Source: Euglena gracilis (lineage: Eukaryota > Euglenida > Euglenophyceae > Euglenales). From it: a stretch of DNA of 64,000 nt. The notes below the pieces were generated by a model, which worked only from the letters and a program-made list of their open reading frames with translations, was not told the origin of the DNA and made no database searches. Below, one piece after another: positions 49,913 to 60,610 of this stretch. Location of the stretch: contig CP154956.1 of NCBI GenBank assembly GCA_039621445.1, positions 8,927,443-8,991,442 of the forward strand. The letters run 5' to 3'. Both the position numbers and the translations under genes were made by a program. How positions within the stretch are numbered: position 1 is the first letter of the stretch; every line of letters starts with the position of its first letter.

Positions 49913-50321
49913 CCGGCACGGTAGCAAACATCTCCGAGGGGAGGTCGCCGGCGCTCTCGACACGGTGCTGCTGCCGGCGGAAAACGGCGGTGGCCTCCAG
50001 CCGTCGGAGGAAGGGTTGGAGGAGGACGGGGCGGCTGTTGCTGAGGAGCCAGGCAGGCTCCTTTTTGCGGAGGGGTAGGTGGATGGCGGTGAGGAGGAGG
50101 CGGCTGGGGGGGTCAGCGGCGGCGTGGTGGATGAGGTGCAGGGCGGCAGCAAGGCCGTGTGCCGGGGTGTCGCGGAGCAATGACCGGGGCAGCTCGTCGA
50201 GGGCGGTGGCTTCGGAGCCGCGACTCAGAAGGGAGCGCAGCTCAGCAGGCTCCAGGGGTCTGCCGAGGGGACGGGCGAGGAGCGCAGGTTGTAGTGTCGG
50301 CGGCAGGGCTGATGGAGGTCT
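49913..50321 (-). CDS. LINE-type exon: RT fingers
   Basis: Begins after CGACGTCTGCAG. Contains the LINE RT entry blocks: LLLTAIHLPLRKKEPAWLL and NSRPVLLQPFLRRLEATAV (the N-x-RP-x-x-L motif), and ESAGDLPSEMFATVP leading to motif A in the next exon. GC3-rich and free of stops. Confidence 0.8.
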
Positions 50322-50499
50322 CTGCAGACGTCGGGGGAGATGGGGGGGGAGGGGGGTGGCACTCAACCGGACAGGGTGGAAAAATTATGGGTGTACGTCT
50401 GGAGGGGGGCCGTCTGTATCTGTGTCATGTGCGTGGTGCCTGGCCATGGTGCGGTTACGTGACACCCTCACCATGTTGACACCCCAGGGGAAGCGGATT

Positions 50500-51100
50500 C
50501 AGTGAGTGGGTGGGGAGCGGTGTCTGGGAGGGGGGGGGGTCGGTGATGGGAATAAGGCCAGCCCTGGCCCGCAACATGAGAGTCCGGAACGGGGGTGAGT
50601 CGACAACCGCTAGGTGGGGGGCAGCTGCCGCACTTGCCCGGAGCCGATTGGCGTCCATGCGTAGCGCAGGATGGCCGCCGTAGAGCACCTGTGCCTGGCG
50701 GTACACCTCACGCCGGAAGGCTGCAGGGTCGGCGGGGAAGTAGGAGCCGTCGGGGCTGATGTTGGACAGCTTCTGGAACTTTGACGGGCGGAGGCGAAGG
50801 CAACGGGCGGTCTGGCTCGTGATGACGACGCCGGATAGCTGCTGGCGGTCCACCTTGAGCATGGCGGTGGTGGCCTCATCGGCCCGTCGGGCCCACCAGG
50901 CTGCGGTACCCAGGTGGTCGGAGGGGTGTGGCGGTGCGTCTTCAGCAGCCCACTTGCACGTGGCCAGGGGGATGGTGCCTGCTATTGCATCAGCCACGCG
51001 AAGGGGTGTGAACACCAGGGGGGCATCCCAGGCAGACAGATAAATCTTGGGGGGGTCTGGACCCTCCCTCTCCCCGGTCATGAAAGTTCCTACGTTGTCG
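50500..51100 (-). CDS. LINE-type exon(s): linker between endonuclease and RT
   Basis: Open frame with SAWDAPLVFTPLRVADAIAG, AWWARRADEATTAML and SNISPDGSYFPADPAAFRREVYRQAQ, a helical region like the endonuclease-RT linker of LINEs. Ends near DSPPFRTLMLRARAG. Splice sites on either side are likely but not fixed. Confidence 0.5.
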
Positions 51101-51249
51101 TACGGGCGCCGTTTTAATATTTCAACCCATGGCAATGCTGTTGTCAAAGGGTGTGATGAAACACACTTTGAGCCCTCTCGGAGTTCCTATTTTTTGGGGG
51201 GGGGCTTCCTGTCGATGCCTGGGCCATACAGGGGTGGGCTGGTAAAGGA

Positions 51250-51330
51250 AAGAAAAAGAAGAGTGAAAAAAAAAAAAAAAAAATAGAAGGGAAAAAAAAA
51301 AAATAAATAAAAATAAAATAAAAAAAGGGG
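51250..51330. repeat. A-rich (T-rich on minus) intron filling
   Basis: A run of A with AATAAA units on plus, ahead of a TTTACCAG acceptor on minus at about 51,240. Confidence 0.7.
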
Positions 51331-51399
51331 GGGGAATGTCCGTCCTGAGTGGGGGAGGTGGGAGGGGTGGGGCAGATGGGGGGAATGGTGGCAGGCGGG

Positions 51400-51862
51400 G
51401 GGGGGGGGGTATTGGTCTGGGAAAGGTGGTTCGATGCTGAGAGAGCAGCCCGTCGCGAGCATGGCCCAGGCGAATGATGTCGTCGGGTGGGGCACCGGCC
51501 GCGGCCCCCCACCAGCAGCCGATGGCGAGGATGTGGCTGGCCCTTTGGAGGCGAGCGGCAGTGGCTCGCTGGAAACGGAAACGGCGGCCGCAGGGGTCGA
51601 TGGGGAGGAGCGCGGAGATCCCGACGGTGAGGTCCACGAGCAGGGCGCGGTGGGTGCTGATGCCAGGGAGAGTGTGGCGAGTGGCCGCAAGCACGGGGGT
51701 GTCCGAGGACACCAACATCCAGTCGATCTCCTTCGACGACAGGGACCCGGCAGAGTGGACCAGGTTGGTGGCCTCGCCCCGAGGGTAGGGACAGTGGGGG
51801 CAGCGACCGGTAAGACACGACTCGGACGGATGGTGAGGGTGGGGGGTTATTGGCTACTGGAG
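51400..51862 (-). CDS. LINE-type exon: end of AP-endonuclease
   Basis: After CCCCTCCAG (about 51,860) the frame reads CLTGRCPHCPYPRGEATNL, then KEIDWMLVSSDTPVL and GISTHRALLVDLTVG. In exonuclease-endonuclease-phosphatase folds this is the strand leading to S-D-H; here T-H-R replaces S-D-H, keeping the His. A C-P-H-C pair upstream may be part of a small zinc site. The exon continues to FRFQRATAARLQRASHIL. Confidence 0.65.
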
Positions 51863-51999
51863 GGGTGGGGGCATGAGGTGCCGCTATGCTGCTCTGGGAC
51901 CTGGGCTCGCCCTGCGGAGAGAGCCAGGGGGGCCAGGGGGGCCGGACCATGCAGAGCGTGTTGTTGCTATCCGCATGCGCGACTGACCTACCAGGCAAA

Positions 52000-52065
52000 A
52001 AAAAAAATAAAAAAAAATAAAAAAAAATAAAAAAAAAATAAAAAAAATAAAAAAAAAAAAAAGGA
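52000..52065. repeat. A-rich intron filling
   Basis: AAAAAAATAA repeats on plus between endonuclease exons. Confidence 0.7.
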
Positions 52066-52173
52066 GGGCTGGTCATAGTAAGATGGGCAGGGTGTGGGCC
52101 ACTGAGCGGCTTGTGCCCAACCGGGGAGGGTGCGCGGGAGAGACCATGCGGGTTGAGCGGCGCTGAGGTCGTC

Positions 52174-52231
52174 ACTGCGGGGGGGGGGGGGGGATGCCCC
52201 ACAGCGGGGATGGACTGGAAGGGGGCTCACC
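52174..52231 (-). other. Short intron in the endonuclease region, 56 bp
   Basis: Donor CCCG|GTGAGC at 52,230 and acceptor CCCCCGCAG at 52,175, with a C-run tract. The downstream frame is uncertain, so the pair of sites is provisional. Confidence 0.4.
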
Positions 52232-52650
52232 GGGCGCTGAGAACCACCCAGACCAGCTGCCATGCTTACCCAACTCCTTCCGGAGCCAGTGACTCGAGCT
52301 GGACAGGGTGTCATTGAGGTCCCCCATGATGATGCGGGCGCCGGGCGGAGATCGCTGGAGGGTGGCGGTGACCAGGGCACAGGTGGCCCGACGGACGTCG
52401 GTGGGGGTGCTTGGGGGTAGGTGTAGGTTGGCGATGGACACGAAGGCAGCGGGGGACACCGGGAAGCTGATGAGGAGGGCATGGTCGTCGAGGAGCTGGA
52501 TGGATGGGCGCTGTGCGGAGTGAAGGCGGCGGGGGTGGGCCAGCGTGACTAGACCACCGCCGCGTACCGGGGGGCCGTGCCAGGGTCGGAGGGGGACACC
52601 AATGAGACTGTCATGAGCAGGCAGCCTCTGGAAACTGTGCTGGGGGCAGA
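52231..52650 (-). CDS. LINE-type exon: AP-endonuclease core
   Basis: Starts after TCTCTATATGCAG at 52,650. Contains GGGLVTLAHPRR, SIANLHLPPSTPTDVRRATC and ARIIMGDLNDTL: the G-D-x-N active-site block that binds the metal and cuts target DNA. In frame with the exon ending at 53,118 when the intron between them is removed. No stops over 140 codons. Confidence 0.8.
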
Positions 52651-53117
52651 CTGCATATAGAGAGGGGGGAAAAAAAACCGTCTGGGAGGGGAATGGGGAG
52701 GCGAGAGAGTCAGCCCTTGGACAGGGGGGAGGGGAGAAATGAATAGATAAATAAATAGATAAATAACCAGATATATAAAAAGATAAATAAAATGAAAGTC
52801 AGTAGATAAACAATTAAATAAAGAATGAAGCAATTAAACAAAATGTAAAAAAGAATAAAAATAAATAAAAATTAATCAATAAAAAAAATGAAATAGGGTA
52901 AAATAAATAAAACATAAATAACGAATAAATAAATAAATAATAAATAAATAAATAATAAATAAATAAATAAATAAATATATAAATAAAAAAATAAATAAAT
53001 AAATTAATTAAATAAATAAATGAATAAATAAATAAATAATGATAGATAATAAATGTAAATAAAAATAAACATAGTACCGAGGATTATAAATAAATGCATA
53101 AATAATAAATAATACAC
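52651..53117 (-). other. Intron in the LINE-type unit, 467 bp, (TTTA)n
   Basis: Donor GGAG|GTGTAT and acceptor ATATGCAG with a strong pyrimidine tract (TTTTTTTTTCCCCCC). Most of the interior is TTTA/TTTAT simple repeat. The exon phases on each side agree (phase 1). Confidence 0.75.
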
Positions 53118-53430
53118 CTCCGGAACGGCGGGGAGGGGCTGCATGGGAGGCATCGAAAGCGGCTGCCTCCTGCAAACAGATGAAGTCCGGGTCCGCAAAG
53201 AGGATCAGGGCTGTCAGCTGGGGGAGTTTGGTGATAGAGCCTCCGCAGTTGATGGAGAGGAAGCGGAGGGGGTCCACCGGGTGGCTGTCGGAGAGCGGAA
53301 GGGGGCGCTCTGGTGGAAGGTGGTCCAGCAGAAGCCGGCTGACGGCCGAGGGCGGTGGCGGTGGTGGGGGTTGGCAGGCATGGCGACGGAGCATGGAGCT
53401 GGCCGTACGCCTTCAAGCCCAGACAGTGGT
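53118..53430 (-). CDS. LINE-type exon: start of AP-endonuclease
   Basis: Contains DPLRFLSINCGGSITKL and LFADPDFICLQEAAAF: the N-x-x-G block (metal-binding Asn) and the L-Q-E block (catalytic Glu) that open the endonuclease fold of APE-type LINEs. The N-terminal side is Pro-rich (PPPPPPPSAVSRLLLDHLPP). Confidence 0.8.
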
Positions 53431-53899
53431 GTGGGTTGGCGGACAGAAAAGTGGGGGACATGTATTGGACCGGGGGGAGATCTTTGTTTGTTTTTTGGGG
53501 GGGGGGGCGGTGGGTGGGGGTCTGAGTTTTATTTGTTCTGAATTATCACGGCCCAGCCTGGCCCAAAAAAAATCGTCACTTGGCAAGAGCTTAAAAGGCA
53601 AAAACATTGTCCTTCGGTACCTCGCGCCACATTTGTTTTCTTTTCTTTTCTTCTTGTTTTGGCCTTGTGTGTATGGCTGTGTGTGTGTGCGTGTGCGTGT
53701 ATTGTGCGTGTGTATGTGAGGGGAATGGGTCAAATGGGTGGGGTCCGAGGACGGAAATGGGCCAGGAGGCAGTGACGGCGTAGACGGGCAGGACACCGGG
53801 GAGTGGCGTGCCTGCAGCGGAGACAGTAGATCGGGAGGCGGCGGCTGACGTGAGGGGGGTCTCTGCTGGGGTGTGCCAGCAGCCGAAGTCGGAGGGACT

Positions 53900-54580
53900 G
53901 CAGGTCGGAGATGGCGGGCAGTGAAGCAGTCGGGCGTACAGCAGCAGGGGACGGCCGCACGAGCCGCAGGTAGGGGACCAGATGGCGGTGGGCTGCGGTG
54001 GGGGGGGCATAGCTGTAGTGGGGACGGCATGGAGAAGCTGCTGGTCAGCAGACTCGGCGTAACGCCAGCAGTGCTGCGGTGGGGGACAGGGCAGTTGGTG
54101 CGGCGGGGTGGTGTTCCAGATGATCAGGACGTGACCGCCGGACAGCAGGGGAGCGGAGGGGATGGTCGTGGATGTCCAGCGGCGGAGGTGACTGGAGAGG
54201 TGACAGAGCCACTCCCGCGCAGCGCAGCAGATCAGGAGGTTGAGCGGAGCGGGGAGAGCGGCTGCAAGGGGGAGGCCTGGGTAGCATCGGAGCCGGGCGG
54301 CAAGAGCGGAGGCGGCATCCATGGTGTCAGCAGCGGCGGCAGGGAGGGTCAGCAGGTCGGGGCGGTGACAGCAGGGGCAATGGGGAGCGGCAGGCTGGAA
54401 AATGGCGGCGCACTGGTAGCAGGCAGCACCGGCGGCAGGTTCAGAGGCGGCGGGGTGGGTTAAACGGGGTTCCGCTAGGTCGCGGAGGAGGTTGCCCAGG
54501 GTGCTCAGGGCTCGGGTGACGGCCGCGGGGGGGTCATCGACGAGGAGCTCCTGGCAGATGTCCAAGAGGGCTGCTGGGCA
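53900..54580 (-). CDS. LINE-type exon: cysteine-rich N-terminal region
   Basis: Open frame over 200 codons, with ACYQCAAIF...HCPCCHR and, further on, CGSCGRPLLLYARLLHC: two C-x2-C pairs that may form a zinc ribbon for RNA binding. Starts near VACPAALLDICQELL after a CCCAG. No match to a named family. The 3' boundary is unclear and a (GT)n/(CACA)n-like tract follows at about 53,700. Confidence 0.5.
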
Positions 54581-54689
54581 CGCAACCCCCCTGGGTAGGG
54601 CCCAGGGGAGTCAGAACTGTCCTTGGCGTCCTCCCGGGACGCCGCGGACGTTAGATGACAGCGGAGGCAGGGTGGGCGGGACAAGGGCA

Positions 54690-54720
54690 AATAAATAAAT
54701 AAATATAATATATAAATAAT
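54690..54720. repeat. AATA simple repeat
   Basis: Short (AAAT)n between N-terminal exons. Confidence 0.6.
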
Positions 54721-54899
54721 CCAAAATCCTTAGATCAGATAGATAGGAGAGCACAGATCTTGGGCAGGAGAAGGAAGATGGGGGAAAAAAGGCGAGCAAA
54801 GCGAGATGGGGGGAAAGCGAGAAGAATGGGCTGCAAAGACGTAAACGGCAGGGGAGTAAAAGGTATCACTCAAGAGCGGCTGCGTACACGGGGGCCTTA

Positions 54900-55475
54900 G
54901 ATCGGGAGGAGGGTGTGGGTGGCAGGGTAGAGCTCGGGTGGGTGGCCACCTGGTGACGGGTGGCCCGGGCGCGGAAAGGGTGGGGAGAGAGGATGGGGCT
55001 GCAGTGGGATCGGGGGCGGCTGGCGGCAGGGGTCCTCGTAAGAGCGGGTTCCCTGGGATCTGCCAGCTACGGGTGGGGGGTCCCGTCTGGGGGCTGCGTA
55101 CACGAAGGTCACGGGGGCTGCGACCTGGGGGGTGAGGGCGGCTGTGGGAGGTGGAGGTTGCCGGCTGGCGTCGACGGCAGCTGCTGGGGAGGCCGTGACG
55201 GAGAGGACTGCGGCCGCCAGGCGAAGGGGCCCTGGGGGGCTGCTGCGTACGGGCAGTTGCTGGAGTAGCCGGTACTGGTGGAAGCGGGGAGGGGGGTGGG
55301 GCTGGGGAGGCGGGTCGCCGGGCTGCTGAGGTTCGGAGGGGAGGGGCGTCGGTACCCTGGGCGCGGGAGCGGTCGGTAGCTGGTTGAAGCTGGGACGGCA
55401 GGCCTGCACTGGGGAGGAGAGGGACTGACGTGCGTCCCTGGGCGACATTGCGCCATGCCAGGTCGGTGGCAGCAC
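54900..55475 (-). CDS. LINE-type exon: Pro/Ala-rich N-terminal region
   Basis: An open frame from MLPPTWHGAMSPRDARQS to about APVTFVYAAPRRDPP, low in complexity (P, A, Q, S). A second frame is also open over most of it. No domain seen. It may be one or two exons of the same unit. Confidence 0.35.
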
Positions 55476-55597
55476 CGGTCCTGTATGGGGGGGGTGTGGA
55501 TGAAAGGGAGGGGTGTGCAGTTTGCATTCAGGTATTGCATAACCAGGGTGAGGGGGGTCCTATCTCATCTCAGGGGGGGGGGGGAGGCGGAAAGAAA

Positions 55598-55790
55598 ATC
55601 AGGAGGATGTGGCGTTGTACCGGGGGGGGGGGCGGGGGACAGGGCCTTGGGGATCTGTCCGATCGTGGAGCTAGACACCGAGAGGACTCTTGCGGATCAG
55701 GGAGGTTGGGGGGCTGGGGCAGCAGGACTGTCTCTCGAGTTGCGGCGTGTGCGTTATGTCTGACTGCGGGGAGCGGAAAAAAAAAAAAAA
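55598..55790 (-). repeat. Intron-end repeat, copy 2
   Basis: In minus sense TTTTTTTTTTTTTTCCGCTCCCCGCAG, then TCAGACATAACGCAC, CAACTCGAGAGACAGTCCTGC, ATCCGCAAGAGTCCTCTC and GATCGGACAGATCCCC, matching 44,717-44,890 block for block. Confidence 0.65.
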
Positions 55791-55814
55791 AGAAAAAGGG
55801 CCGGGATTGGCCAG

Positions 55815-56307
55815 ACATGGATAGAGGCCACCAGTCACGGCGGTAGGGTTCTGCAAAAGTTGGCAGGGTAGTCGAGGTCCCAAAGAAGGTGGCTACCGCT
55901 GTGGAGACGTCGCGGGTGGGGAGGCCGCGGATGCCGGTGACTTCCAGGTCGACGGTGGGTCCGGCCGGTGGGGCAGGCGTGTGTTGGGTGGCTTCTGGGG
56001 CAGGCTGCTGAGGGGGGGGCGGTCGGTGAGGCTGCAGGCTGGGGCTGGCGTCCCGATGTGGGACGGGTGGAGGGGAGGGCAGCCAGCTCACGATTGACCC
56101 AGTCCGGGGGGTCCACGGAGATCAGCAGGCTGGCGCGCAGGGTGCCCAAGGCCTCCTGGACCTCATTGGCATCGCTAGCGCCGAGACAAGCCCTCACCAG
56201 GGGGTCCCAGAGCGTCTGCTCCGAGGTGGCGGCCTGCAGCGCGAGGCGCAGGTTCCACGGGGCGGAGCCGAGGGCGAACGCCAGCATTAGGGTGGTTCCT
56301 TTATGCC
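55815..56307 (-). CDS. LINE-type exons: N-terminal region with PPDW motif
   Basis: From about 56,300 the frame reads LAFALGSAPWNLRLALQAAT, GASDANEVQEALGTLRASLL and SVDPPDWVNRELAAL. A possible 45-bp intron (GTGAGC...GCCAG, about 56,090-56,045) is followed by LEVTGIRGLPTRDVSTAVATFFG and FAEPYRRDWWPL. The E-V-x-x-A-L...PPDW string resembles one in the exon at 57,390-57,678. Function unknown. Confidence 0.4.
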
Positions 56308-56499
56308 TGTATGTGTTGATATGGGTGTAGATAGACACAAGTATGTATATAAATATATATACGCTTTATATATAGACGTATATTTGGCTGATATATATGA
56401 GGCTGAGTTGGACTCTTGTTTAATTTTGTCGGTTCGAGTCTGGATCGCCCCCAGGATCCCGCCTTTGGAAGGGGGGCGGTCCTCAAAGCGCAATCTGTA

Positions 56500-57300
56500 A
56501 GGAAATATTGTTTAGAATAACATAAGCATCGTGATGTTAACTATAGCAGTCATATTAGCGATAATATTAATCATAACTATAATAATACTATAATATAGTA
56601 ATAATAATATAATAATAAATAATAATAATAATAATAATAATAATCATAATAATATAATAATAATAATAATAATAATAAATCATAATAATAATAATAATAA
56701 TAATAATATATAATAATAATAATAATATAATATAATAATATCCTCCTCTCCTCCTAATAATACTCCTACATAATCTCCTCCTCCTCCCCTCCTCCTCATC
56801 CTCCTAATCTCCTCCTCTCCCTCTCATCCTCCTCTCCTCTCTCTCATCCTTAATCCTCCTCCTCCTCCCCTCCTCTCCTCCTCCTCCTCCTCCTCCTCCT
56901 CCTCCTCCTCCTCCTCCTCTCCTCCTCTCCTCCTCCTCTCCTCCTCCTCCTCTCCTCCTCCTCCTCACCTCCTCCTCTCTCCTCCTCTCCTCCTCTCCTC
57001 CTCCTCCTCCTCCTCCTCCTCCTCCTCTCCTCATCCTCCTCCTCCTCCTCCTCCTCCTCCTCCTCCTCTCCTACTCCTACTCCTCTCTCCTCCTCCTCCT
57101 CCCTCCTCCTCCTCCTCCCTCACCCTCCTAATCCTCCTCCTTACTCCTCCCCTCCTCCCCCCCCCTCCTCCTCCTCCTCTCCTCCTCCCCTCCTCCCTCC
57201 CTCCTCCTTCCTCCTCCTCCTCCTCCTCCCCATCCCCTCCTCCCCCTCCCCTCCTCCCGTCCTCCTCCTCCTCCTCCTTCCCTCCTCCCTCCTTGCTCTT
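56500..57300. repeat. Microsatellite: (TAA)n then (CTC/TCC)n
   Basis: About 230 bp of ATAATA units, then about 550 bp of interrupted CTC/TCC trinucleotide (GAG/GGA on minus). It lies in a gap between exons of the LINE-type unit. Strong purine/pyrimidine strand bias may allow triplex or slipped structures. Confidence 0.85.
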
Positions 57301-57389
57301 TTAATATGGCATAAGTATAATATATTGAATATCGGGCAATATAATAGTAGTAGTAGTAAGAGCGCGTCCGCCGGACCGCCCCGCCATCT

Positions 57390-57678
57390 CCGCGCTAGTA
57401 ATGCCCAGTCCGGCGGGGTGGAGACGCGGGACAGCAGGTCGCCCATTGCGGCGACGGCCTCCTCCGTCGATAGCACGGAGAGGGGTACGGGATAGTTCGT
57501 TAGTGCGGACCGCCAGTCCCGCAGGACCACTGCACCGAGGGCGGGGTCGAAGTTGAAGAGTCGGGCTACCGTAGAGATGGTAGCGGCCAGAGCGGCGTTG
57601 GTCTGGACTCCCTGAAAGAGGAGGTCCACGCGGTCGAGCTGATCTCGGTGCTGGGCTGGGAAGCTCAGCGGCACTGGC
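57390..57678 (-). CDS. LINE-type exon: N-terminal region
   Basis: Starts after CCCCCTCTGCAG, a clear acceptor, at 57,678. Encodes FPAQHRDQLDRVDLLFQGV, ISTVARLFNFDPALGAVVL and EEAVAAMGDLLSRVSTPPDW. No family recognised. The PPDW ending is shared with the exon at about 56,100, suggesting an internal duplication. Confidence 0.5.
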
Positions 57679-57865
57679 CTGCAGAGGGGGGGGGGTGCTA
57701 CATGGTTGACCCGGTTGCCAGATACTACGAGAGGGCAGGGTAGGGTACGACGTTTCTGGGTTTGGCGGTCCGGCCAGGGGCCAGGGGGGGTCCCCCCGAA
57801 CATCACCAGGCAGGTCTGTGGGATGGACTCTCGACACCACATGGAGAGGGAGAAGCCCTCATGGC

Positions 57866-58258
57866 CTAGGAGGGGAAGGGTTTAAATGGACGAAGGCCTG
57901 TGGGTGCAACTAGGCGGCAGCGCAGGTCGTCGAAGGCGAACGGCAACTGTGTCGGGGGCAGCCCCTTGGCAGCGAGGGTGGCGGCACTAGTCTCCTCCGC
58001 CAGCTGTGCCGCTGGGAGGCCACGCTGGAGGTTGCCGCCGGGGCTCCGTCCGGAGGTGGGGATGGGGGTCCGAGGCGTGAGAGGCAGGGGGGCGGCAGCT
58101 GGTGAGTGGGGAGGGGCGGGGACGGCAGGAGCGGGCTGGGGTTGCACGGGGGCGGGGGGAGACTGGTCGGCCACGTGTGCGAGGTCTATGACGGGGGCGG
58201 CGGAGGCTTTCGGCCTGGGCTTCGCTGGGGTGGGGGCGGGAGGGGGAGGGCTGGCCAT
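57866..58258 (-). CDS. LINE-type exon: Pro/Ala-rich N-terminal region
   Basis: MASPPPPAPTPAKPRPKASA...; a Pro/Ala linker ends in a less biased part, LPFAFDDLRCRLVAPTGLRPF. It may begin after CCCGAG rather than at the Met. No domain found. Confidence 0.4.
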   Translation of the reverse strand: MASPPPPAPTPAKPRPKASAAPVIDLAHVADQSPPAPVQPQPAPAVPAPPHSPAAAPLPLTPRTPIPTSGRSPGGNLQRGLPAAQLAEETSAATLAAKGLPPTQLPFAFDDLRCRLVAPTGLRPFKPFPS

Positions 58259-59059
58259 CTCGGGAAGGGGGAGTGGAGCGGCTGGACGGAGGTTCTGGCG
58301 GAGCTGCGTCAGTAGGGCCCGGAGAGGGAGGCTACCGTACGGGCAGCCAGGGTACAGCCCTTGGGCGTCCGCGTCCCCCGTCCAGCTGACGTCGCGGTTG
58401 ACGCCCTGTGCGTAGACCGTGTACAGGGCGTGCCGGTGGCGAGGGGCGTTGCAGCGTTCTTTTTTTTTAATTTTATTTGGTGTTCTTAATCTGAGGGCAT
58501 GACGTCACAAGGCAAGTAACGGGTAGTATCGGTGGGAGACGAGGAGACAGGGATAGCGAGGGAACAGGTAGCTGTAGAGCCGCGAGGCCAAACCCAGGAC
58601 GAATGGTGAGACCTCGGGGGGTTAGGGGGGACAAAGAAATGCTTGTCACATATGCCCTGAGGTGCGGCTGGATCCTAGTGGCGTGCGAGGCCCTTCGAAC
58701 ACAGCCAGAAGGCAGAAATGGGATTCTGCTGTCCCACTGGATGCGGGGGCCAGCGTTCCCCATTAATGACCCGCCGCAAACAGAGGGGGTCCCGGGATAT
58801 GGTCCTGCTGGGCACAGGGCGCCGAGGGGTGATTGACCTGCAGCACCGAACGCAAAGGCCATTTGCGGGGGGATGTCGATAAATCAGCTGGTGTCACCTC
58901 TGTGACATGTGTGGGTGAGTCGACCACGGGGGAATCAAGCAGGGCAAGTCGCCGCTAACTCCATCCAGTATGGGGGCCAGCCGTAAGGGGTGTAAGGGGT
59001 GTAGGTGTAGGTGCAGGGTGGTGGCTGGCTGGGGGAGGGCTGAGGGGGGGGCTGGTGGG

Positions 59060-59340
59060 TGGTGTACCGAACAAAAAATTATCCATGGCAGGGGTCGGCG
59101 CGCTGGATGAGGCTGTCAGCGGCTGCGCGCCAGCAGTGGGCGCGGAGCAAGCGCTGCAGCAGGTCATCCTCCTCGGCACTGATGGTGTCACCGGACATCA
59201 GGACAACGCAGTTGGCCATGACGTCCTGCAGTGGCCTCCATAAGAACATGGGGGCCTCGGCGTCAAGCAGACTGAGGGCCGCATCGCTTAGCAGACCCCG
59301 GGCCACGCTGAACCACAGACCTGCACACGTTAGAACCTCA
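59060..59340 (-). CDS. Possible exon, N-terminal region
   Basis: Frame MARGLLSDAALSLLDAEAPMF and DTISAEEDDLLQRLLRAHCW is helical and of balanced composition, so it looks coding. The 5' side has no obvious acceptor. A further candidate lies at 59,470-59,620 (LRLRVRDGPSNSEVDDLP). Confidence 0.4.
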
Positions 59341-59913
59341 AGGGTTGACCGCGGGGTTCAGAGGGAGAGGGGGGAGGGGGTGCGGGGGAGGGGGAGGATG
59401 TTGGGAGGGTGAGGGGGTGAGTTTCAAGCCCTGACTTGAACATGTGAGCCAAGAGGGGAAATGACAGTCATGGGCTGGGAAACCAGCCGGGGGGGAGGGG
59501 GTGGAGTCTGCAGCCCCGGTTGCAGGCAGGTCGTCCACCTCGGAGTTGGACGGGCCGTCCCGCACGCGAAGGCGAAGGGGTTCGCCGGGTTGCAGGGCGG
59601 AGGAGACGTTGGTGACCACCGAGATTCAGCGAGGGCTGATCCTGGAGTTGGGGAGCTGTGGTGGTGAGGGGCCCGTGTGATACTGGACCTGCATGTAGTG
59701 TTCACCATCCTATGTATTTGAGTCTCACATCGTGCCCAAGGGGTACCCAAAGTCCACGAGGGGTTTGTGGGGTTGCGTGCAGTCAGTATGGGTGCAAGCT
59801 CAGCGAGGGGGGGATGTTTGAGGATCTCCCAGGAGTCGTGGTGTGAAGCGGTCTATGTGGCGCGGTTAGGCGAAAGGTGTATGGCGCTTCCCTTGCTGGT
59901 ATGAAAGGTCAAC

Positions 59914-60121
59914 CCTGCGCGCGGGAGGGATGCTCCAAGAGGATGTCGCGCCGTCGTTCCATGGCCAGCCTCCGGAAGTCGGCGCCCATCACAGGTGCGG
60001 GGGGCGGAGCAGCTCCGGCGCCATCCGCCACGGCAGCAGCCGGGGGGGCTGCGGGGTTGTCCGCCGGCACGGGAGCGGGCGCTGGCGCCAAGGCAGGGGA
60101 CGGATTGGCGGAGGTAGACAT
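59914..60121 (-). CDS. Candidate first exon of the LINE-type unit
   Basis: Starts at the ATG at 60,121 with MSTSANPSPALAPAPAP, an Ala/Pro-rich leader, then PVMGADFRRLAMERRRDILLE and a donor-like CAGG|GTTGAC at 59,913. Upstream DNA turns TA-rich, consistent with the 5' edge of a gene. That it belongs to the endonuclease-RT unit rests on strand, composition and spacing only. Confidence 0.35.
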
Positions 60122-60257
60122 GCGGGTGTGAGCTGCAGGTGATACAAGAAACAAGACTCCCTCGGTTAGACTGTAGAGGGGGTGGGTGGGAGGAGGTTGT
60201 CTCGGTCGCGGCAGGTAGCTTCCCCCCCCCTTTTTTTTCGTTTCCTGAGGTCTGCAT

Positions 60258-60610
60258 TATATTTGTCTGTATTTACACATATATGTTTGTGTGTATGTAT
60301 ACGGATACACGCTTCTGCGTATGTACATTATGTCTACTATATATATAATATGTATGCAATGTATGTATCCTCTCTGTATATACCTATGTATGTATGTCTA
60401 TGTATATAAGTGAGTAGTGTATGTGTATATTGTGGGCATATGCTTACATCATATAGTCAATTCGTTGTTTTTTTTACTTTGTGTATGTTTATTTCATATA
60501 TATGTGTATACAACATATATTTATGCATACTGTATATATGATTTTTCTTGTTTATGTGTACTACTTACATAAATATATGTGTGTGTGTGTGTGTGTGTGG
60601 TTATATGTTT
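60258..60610. repeat. TA/TG-rich low-complexity tract
   Basis: TATGTATG, TATATA and (TG)n strings, no gene. It marks the boundary between the coding unit and the satellite region. Confidence 0.7.

Noticed and set aside
54730-55527. A second long minus-strand frame overlapping the Pro-rich exon
   Set aside because: Its end is pyrimidine-tract sequence (FAAHSSRFPPISLCSPFF), which reads like intron translated by chance.
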